A DNA stretch of 64,000 nucleotides from Streptomyces xylophagus (GTDB lineage Bacteria > Actinomycetota > Actinomycetes > Streptomycetales > Streptomycetaceae), in NCBI RefSeq assembly GCF_000716435.1, contig NZ_JNWO01000007.1, positions 62,001 through 126,000 of the forward strand, written 5' to 3'. Positions 59,794 to 64,000 of this stretch are shown here, in pieces; position 1 is the stretch's first letter, and every line of letters starts with the position of its first letter. A model generated the notes under the pieces. The model saw only the letters and a program-made list of their open reading frames with translations. It searched no databases and was not told where the DNA came from. A program made the position numbers and the translations under genes.

Positions 59794-60288
59794 ATGAGAT
59801 CACTCACCGAGCACGACATCCGCAACTCATTTGTGAACTGCTCGAAGGGCGAGGCCAAGCGGCTGGCGATCCCCCGCGATCTCGACACCCGCCCCTGGGA
59901 CGACCTGGACTTCCTGGGCTGGCGCGATCCCGGGGCGCCCGACCGCAGCTATCTGGTCACCGAGCGGGCGGACGGGCTGGTCGGGGTCACGCTGCGGTTT
60001 CCGTCCGCCCAGCGCGGCTTTCTGCATCGCAGCATGTGTTCGCTGTGTGTGACGACCCGCCCTGGCGGCGGCGTCTCCCTGATGACCGCGCGCAAGGCAG
60101 GACCGGCGGGTCGCGACGGCAACTCGGTCGGCCTGTACATGTGCACCGACCTCGCCTGCTCCCTCTACGTGCGCGGCAGGAAGATCCCCGAGTCGGGCAT
60201 CCGTATCGAGGAGAGCCTGACCGTGGAGCAGCAGATCGACCGGACGGTGGGCAACCTGACCTCGTTCCTCGACAAGCTGTACGTCTGA
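59794..60288 (+). CDS. FBP-domain (FusB-like) EF-G-binding protein
   Basis: The 164-residue protein has the FusB/FBP C-terminal treble-clef zinc finger: HRSMCSLCVTTRPGGGVSLM and YMCTDLACSLYVR (Cys-x2-Cys and Cys-x4-Cys ligands). The N-terminal helices (EHDIRNSFVNCSKGEAKRLAIP) are also typical. FusB proteins bind EF-G and free it from fusidic-acid-stalled ribosomes. ATG 59794 has AGGAG upstream. It lies 15 kb from the TetM-like EF-G paralogue, so the window holds two factors that act on ribosome-stalling antibiotics. Confidence 0.9.
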   Translation: MRSLTEHDIRNSFVNCSKGEAKRLAIPRDLDTRPWDDLDFLGWRDPGAPDRSYLVTERADGLVGVTLRFPSAQRGFLHRSMCSLCVTTRPGGGVSLMTARKAGPAGRDGNSVGLYMCTDLACSLYVRGRKIPESGIRIEESLTVEQQIDRTVGNLTSFLDKLYV

Positions 60289-60290
60289 CG

Positions 60291-61292
60291 TCAGTTCCCC
60301 GGCACCGCGATCACGATCTTGCCCCGGTTGTCGCGGCGCTCCAGCCGCTCATGGGCGGCGCGCGCCTCGGCGAGGGGTACGACGGTCTCGATCGGCACGC
60401 GGTACGTGCCCGCGGCGACCCGCTCGGCGAGTTCCCGCAGGTCGGGGCGGGGGTCGTAACCGCCGTGGACCTGGAGGTTGGTGAGCTGGAAGCCGAGGAT
60501 CGACGCGTTCTTCGGGTAGAAGTCGCGGGTGTCCACGGTGCTGGGCTCCAGGGCGACGTTGGCGAGGGCGACGACCCGGCCGCCGTGGGCGATCTCGCGC
60601 AGGCTGCGTCCGAAGGCCCGGCCGCCGACGGTGTCGAGGACGACGTCCGCACCCTTGCCGTCGGTGAGCCGCAACACCTCGTCGACCTCCGCGTCGTCCG
60701 GGTGCGCCGAGGTGTCGAGGGTGGCGTGGGCGCCGAACTCCCCTGCCCAGGCGGCCTTTTCGGGTGATCCGGCGAGGGCGATGACCCGGGCGCCGGTCTC
60801 GGCGGCGATCTGTACGGCCGCGGTGCCGACCCCGCTCGCGGCGGCCTTCACGACGACGGTGTCCTCCTTGGTGACCCGGGCGAGGTGCCGCAGGCAGTAC
60901 CAGGCCGACAGCCAGGCGACGGGCAGCGCGGCGGCGTCCGCGAGGTCGATCCCGTCGGGCAGGGCGGTGACCTGGGTGGCGGGGACGGCCGCCAACTCGA
61001 CGTAGAAACCTGGTGAGTTCACGCCGTCAAGGGCCACAACCCGTTGCCCGACCGTGAATCCGGTGACGCCCTCCCCCAGCGCGGCGACGATACCGGCGCC
61101 TTCCACTCCCGGGATCAGCGGCGGCTTGCCGGCCCGGTGGTAGTTGCCGGACCTGATCAGGGCGTCCGCGCGGTTCACCCCGGCAGCCGCGACCCGCACC
61201 AGCACCTGTCCGGGACCCGCGACCGGGTCGGGCACCTCGACCGGCACCAGCACCTCGGGCCCGCCGAACTCGTCGATCCGCACTGCGCGCAT
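60291..61292 (-). CDS. Quinone oxidoreductase (MDR family)
   Basis: The 333-residue enzyme begins MRAVRIDEFGGPEVLVPVEVPDPVAGPGQVLVRV. It has AAGVNRADALIRSGNY, VVKAAASGVGTAAVQIAAETGARVIALAGS and RRDNRGKIVIAVPGN, so it is a zinc-free NADPH quinone oxidoreductase of the QOR group. ATG 61292 is favoured over an upstream frame extension because GGGAG lies 10 bp before. It is divergent from a CGNR regulator across three near-identical operators, its likely repressor. It ends 2 bp from the FBP stop. Confidence 0.92.
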   Translation of the reverse strand: MRAVRIDEFGGPEVLVPVEVPDPVAGPGQVLVRVAAAGVNRADALIRSGNYHRAGKPPLIPGVEGAGIVAALGEGVTGFTVGQRVVALDGVNSPGFYVELAAVPATQVTALPDGIDLADAAALPVAWLSAWYCLRHLARVTKEDTVVVKAAASGVGTAAVQIAAETGARVIALAGSPEKAAWAGEFGAHATLDTSAHPDDAEVDEVLRLTDGKGADVVLDTVGGRAFGRSLREIAHGGRVVALANVALEPSTVDTRDFYPKNASILGFQLTNLQVHGGYDPRPDLRELAERVAAGTYRVPIETVVPLAEARAAHERLERRDNRGKIVIAVPGN

Positions 61293-61330
61293 ACCGTACC
61301 CACTCCCTGTCGCGGCCACCGAATCCGGCC

Positions 61331-61351
61331 GACACCTGTTGAACTGGTGTC
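61331..61351. promoter_or_regulatory. CGNR operator copy 1
   Basis: GACACC (61331-61336) and GGTGTC (61346-61351) flank nine bases ending GAACT. It is the most divergent of three copies of ACACC-N9-GGTGT. Confidence 0.7.
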
Positions 61352-61358
61352 ACCATGC

Positions 61359-61379
61359 GACACCCGATGAACCGGTGTC
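61359..61379. promoter_or_regulatory. CGNR operator copy 2
   Basis: GACACC (61359-61364) and GGTGTC (61374-61379) flank CGATGAACC. Starts of copies 1 and 2 are 28 bp apart. Copy 2 shares the right part ATGAACCGGTGT with copy 3. Confidence 0.75.
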
Positions 61380-61412
61380 AAGGGTCGCCGGTCGAAGTCG
61401 GCCACCCTCACG

Positions 61413-61433
61413 TACACCGCATGAACCGGTGTA
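61413..61433. promoter_or_regulatory. CGNR operator copy 3
   Basis: TACACC (61413-61418) and GGTGTA (61428-61433) flank GCATGAACC. It ends 20 bp before the CGNR start codon, consistent with autoregulation. Confidence 0.75.
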
Positions 61434-61453
61434 CGCGAGGTAAGCTCGCTGCC

Positions 61454-62020
61454 ATGACCGTCCCGCTGTCCTTTCCGTTCATCGGCGGACGCCCGTGCCT
61501 GAACTTCGCGGCGACCCTCGGCAAACGGCACGGCACCCCCGTCGAGCGGCTCCCCGATCCGGCGGCCCTGGCCACCTGGATCACGGAGGCGGAGCTGTCG
61601 GCGGGTACCGAGTCGGTGCGGGTCACTGCCCGCGAACTGACGGACGCCCGCACCCTGCGCGAGGCGCTCTACCGTGTCGTACGGGAGGCGATGGCCGGGC
61701 GGGAACCGGCGGCAGCCGACGTCGAGCGGGTCAACGAGGCCGCCGCGCGCCCGGATCTCGCCCCCCAACTGGGCGAACAGCGCTGGAAGTCGGCGCATCC
61801 GGCGCGCGCGGCGCTGGCGACGGTGGCCCGGGATGCCGTTCTACTGGTGGGCAGTCCGCTGCTGGAGCGGGTCAAGGAGTGCGAGAACCCGGAGTGTTCG
61901 CTGCTGTTCCTGGACGACTCCCAGGCCCGGCGCCGCCGTTGGTGCTCGATGGACCGCTGCGGCAATCTCGCGAAGATCGCGGGCTATCGGTCGCGCAGCC
62001 GGGCGGCATCCACGTCATAG
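61454..62020 (+). CDS. CGNR zinc-finger (ABATE-domain) regulator
   Basis: The 188-residue protein has an N-terminal ABATE domain (FPFIGGRPCLNFAATLGKRHG). A C-terminal CGNR zinc finger (VKECENPECSLLFLDDSQARRRRWCSMDRCGNLAKIAGYR) carries the Cys ligands Cx4C...Cx4C and the namesake CGN. Members are transcription regulators found mainly in Streptomyces and relatives. The three upstream dyads and the divergent oxidoreductase support a local autoregulatory repressor. ATG 61454 has only a weak GAGG site 13 bp away. Confidence 0.9.
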   Translation: MTVPLSFPFIGGRPCLNFAATLGKRHGTPVERLPDPAALATWITEAELSAGTESVRVTARELTDARTLREALYRVVREAMAGREPAAADVERVNEAAARPDLAPQLGEQRWKSAHPARAALATVARDAVLLVGSPLLERVKECENPECSLLFLDDSQARRRRWCSMDRCGNLAKIAGYRSRSRAASTS

Positions 62021-62042
62021 AGACAGAGCCCCGGGTGTTCCC

Positions 62043-62636
62043 TCAGGGCGCGGCGGGCGTCCAGTGCGGGTCGCGGCCGAGGAAGGCGAGGAGTGCCTCG
62101 GCCCGGTCGTAGTCGTCCGTCACCTCGAGCGCCGGCGCGAACACCCGGTACGAGTCCCGGAGTTGATCGACGAGCCGGTCCGCGGCCGGCCAGATCCCCT
62201 CGGCCAGGTCCGCCTCCAGTGGCCGGTTCTGGCCGGTGGCCGCCGCGATGTCCCAGGCGTGCACGGCCGCGTCCATGGCGGCCGTCGCCGCGGCGAACGG
62301 GAGGGGCATCGGACCCAGCGGCGTCGGCACCTGGTCGGCGTCGGCGGGCAGTTGGGCGTAGCCGTCGGCCACCGCGCGGAGCACCTTGTCGAGTTCGGCG
62401 ACGGGGTCCCCGGCCAGGGTGTCCACGGGGTGGAAGGGGTCGGAGTCGGGGCGGTCGCCGGTGAGGACGAGGCCGTAGGCCTGCTGGTCGATGCGCGCGT
62501 GGTTGAGGACCTGGCGTACCGTCCACTCGGAGCACGGCGTGGGCGCGGTCCAGGCCGTCCCGGGCACGGCGGCGACCACCTCGCGCAGATAGTCGTGCGA
62601 GCGGACCAGCACCTCGATGGCCTGGTTGTTCGTCAT
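62043..62636 (-). CDS. TIGR03086/DinB-like metal-binding protein
   Basis: The 197-residue protein begins MTNNQAIEVLVRSHDYLREVVAAVPGTAW. It has TPCSEWTVRQVLNHARIDQQAYG and ATAAMDAAVHAWDIAAATGQNRPLEADL, the three-His four-helix-bundle layout of TIGR03086/mycothiol-maleylpyruvate-isomerase-like proteins. It may use mycothiol as cofactor in an isomerase or transferase reaction; this is family inference. ATG 62636 follows GGGAGGGG. It converges on the CGNR gene with a 22-bp gap. Confidence 0.88.
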   Translation of the reverse strand: MTNNQAIEVLVRSHDYLREVVAAVPGTAWTAPTPCSEWTVRQVLNHARIDQQAYGLVLTGDRPDSDPFHPVDTLAGDPVAELDKVLRAVADGYAQLPADADQVPTPLGPMPLPFAAATAAMDAAVHAWDIAAATGQNRPLEADLAEGIWPAADRLVDQLRDSYRVFAPALEVTDDYDRAEALLAFLGRDPHWTPAAP

Positions 62637-62749
62637 GAAAGTCCCCTCCCGTTCGTTCCGTCCGGTGAGGACAATCTAGGAGGCCTTGCGGACAGCTACG
62701 GTCCTCAATGAGCACGTTCAGCGCACCCGTGAGAGGGAATAGGCCAAGG

Positions 62750-64000
62750 ATGCGAGATGTCCGCGAGTGGACGGCGCCGCTGGTGCGGTTCGTGGGGCGG
62801 CACCGGGACCCGGTGGTCGTGCAGACGCTGCGGTCGGCGACCGCCGCGACGGTCGCGTATGTCGTCGCGCTGCGGCTGAGCCCCGAGCCCGCGCCGCTGA
62901 CCGCTCCCCTGACCGCGCTCCTCGTCGTCCAGGTCACTCTCTACGCCACGCTCACCAACGGCATCCGCCGGGTGAACGCCGTGGTCGCGGGCGTCCTCGT
63001 AGCGATCGCCTTCAGCCTGCTGGTCGGTCTGACCTGGTGGAGCCTGGCCCTGCTGATCGTGGCCGCGCTCGTCGTCGGACGGCTGGTGAAGGTCGACGAG
63101 TACGTGCCCGAGGTGGCGATCAGCGCGATGCTGGTCCTCGGCGTCACCACGGTCGGGAATACCGCCTGGGCACGGGTGGTGGAGACGCTGATCGGCGCGG
63201 TCGTGGGGCTCGCCTGCAATTTCCTGCTGGCTCCCCCGGTGTGGGTGGACGAGGCGGGCGAGTCGATCGAGGGGCTGGCCCGTCGGCTACGGCGGCTGAT
63301 GCGGCGCATGGGCGAGGAGGCGGCAGGCCGCACTCCCGTCGACCACGCCACCGCGCGGCTGCACGAGGCGCGCCGGCTCGACCACGACATCGTCGAGGTG
63401 GACGCGGCCCTCAGACAGGCTGAGGACAGCCTGCGGCTCAATCCGCGCGTCCGGGAGGGACTGCTGCACCGGGTCGTACTGCGGACCGGCCTGGACACGC
63501 TGGAGATCTGCACGGTCGTGCTCCGCGTCCTCGCCCGCACCTTCACCGACCTGGCGAAACAGCGCGACCCCGAGCCGCTGTTCGCGCCCCCGACGGGTGC
63601 GGCCGTAGAACAGCTGCTGTCCGAGATCGGCGACGCCGTGGTCAGTTTCGCGGTGCTGGTGACCACCGACGTGACGGTGAGCGCCGAGTCCGCGGAGTCG
63701 CGGCTCACCGCCGAGCTGCACACGGCCGCCGCGACCCGCGACAAGCTGGCGCAGCTGCTCCTGGAGGAGGTCCAGCGCGACGCGGCCCAGTGGCAGCTGC
63801 TGGGTGCCATGCTGACCGAGGTCAACCGCATGCTGGACGAGCTGGACACCGAGCACCGCTCGCGCCGCCTGATGGAGGAGCTGGACCGCGTCAGCCGTGA
63901 GCAGCGTGAGCGCCTGCCGTGGCTGACCTGGCTGCGGGAGCGGGTGGGTGTGCCGGAGCGGCTGCGCAGGAACCGGGGCACGGGCACCGATCGTTCTAGG
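62750..64000 (+). CDS. FUSC-family membrane transporter, 3'-truncated by the window
   Basis: The frame is open from ATG 62750 to the last base (417 codons, no stop). The N-terminal half has about six membrane helices starting TVAYVVALRLSPEPAPLTAPLTALLVVQVTLYATLTNGIRRVNAVVAGVLVAIAFSLLVGLTWW, as in FUSC/aromatic-acid exporter (ArAE_1) proteins. The C-terminal part is helical, charged and coiled-coil-like (LDELDTEHRSRRLMEELDRVSREQRERL). It probably exports aromatic or phenolic acids. GAGAGGG lies upstream. Confidence 0.85.
   Translation, partial: MRDVREWTAPLVRFVGRHRDPVVVQTLRSATAATVAYVVALRLSPEPAPLTAPLTALLVVQVTLYATLTNGIRRVNAVVAGVLVAIAFSLLVGLTWWSLALLIVAALVVGRLVKVDEYVPEVAISAMLVLGVTTVGNTAWARVVETLIGAVVGLACNFLLAPPVWVDEAGESIEGLARRLRRLMRRMGEEAAGRTPVDHATARLHEARRLDHDIVEVDAALRQAEDSLRLNPRVREGLLHRVVLRTGLDTLEICTVVLRVLARTFTDLAKQRDPEPLFAPPTGAAVEQLLSEIGDAVVSFAVLVTTDVTVSAESAESRLTAELHTAAATRDKLAQLLLEEVQRDAAQWQLLGAMLTEVNRMLDELDTEHRSRRLMEELDRVSREQRERLPWLTWLRERVGVPERLRRNRGTGTDRSR

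Overview
This 64 kb window is high-GC DNA with strong third-position GC bias, many GTG starts, AGGAGG-type ribosome binding sites and dense divergently regulated small operons. Gene content points to a Streptomyces chromosome: a conservon (cvnABCD plus a CYP157-type P450), ROK, CGNR and TetR regulators, DUF4232, DUF4235 and DUF1348 proteins, a P450-ferredoxin pair, a P450-BM3-like fusion and ricin-lectin enzymes. I saw no CRISPR array, tRNA, rRNA, insertion sequence or prophage. Both ends are cut: a Ser/Thr kinase lacks its N-terminus at the left edge, and a FUSC-type transporter runs off the right edge.

Left part (1-20.7 kb). After the kinase come a DUF4232 lipoprotein, an ArsB/SLC13-type permease that appears to start at CTG, a UspA-like protein, and a large protein joining a sigma-factor-like N-terminus, a zinc-ligand motif, a membrane helix and a ricin lectin. 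The main catabolic island is at 7.5-13.0 kb: a secreted GH114 endo-alpha-1,4-polygalactosaminidase, a Tat-type sugar-binding lipoprotein, two ABC permeases and a GH4 alpha-galactosidase-like enzyme. No ABC ATPase is encoded there, as expected if a shared MsiK-type ATPase serves it. A divergent aldo-keto reductase shares its promoter region. Next follow a flavoprotein, a DUF1348 gene with its divergent TetR and twin operators, a CYP105-like P450 with ferredoxin, NTF2-fold proteins, an F420-type Ddn protein, a CDF cation transporter and small proteins.

Middle part (20.7-39.8 kb). An FG-GAP lipoprotein and a TetR/PPOX pair precede an amino-acid-type permease and a YtcJ-like amidohydrolase. A class I terpene synthase (DDQFD and NSE motifs) converges on the conservon, whose P450 has ExxW in place of ExxR. 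Then come a DUF1304/TetR operon with two operators, a GlxA-type AraC regulator divergent from a quinone oxidoreductase, and an aldehyde/alcohol dehydrogenase operon divergent from a MarR gene with two operators.

Right part (39.8-64 kb). A STAS protein is followed by three paralogues of core genes: a second EF-Tu, a variant PRPP synthetase and a TetM/OtrA-like EF-G paralogue. A FusB-like FBP-domain protein lies at 59.8 kb. Also here are a P450 with QxxR instead of ExxR, DUF4230 and VanZ membrane proteins, a GH16-CBM13 glucanase, a PHP-domain protein, a short-chain dehydrogenase behind an apparently leaderless MerR-type promoter, a VanX-like dipeptidase, a ROK repressor with its operator, an APH/fructosamine-kinase-like gene, a CYP102 fusion enzyme preceded by an 18-bp palindrome, a PAS-LuxR regulator, and a quinone oxidoreductase divergent from a CGNR zinc-finger regulator across three near-identical operators.
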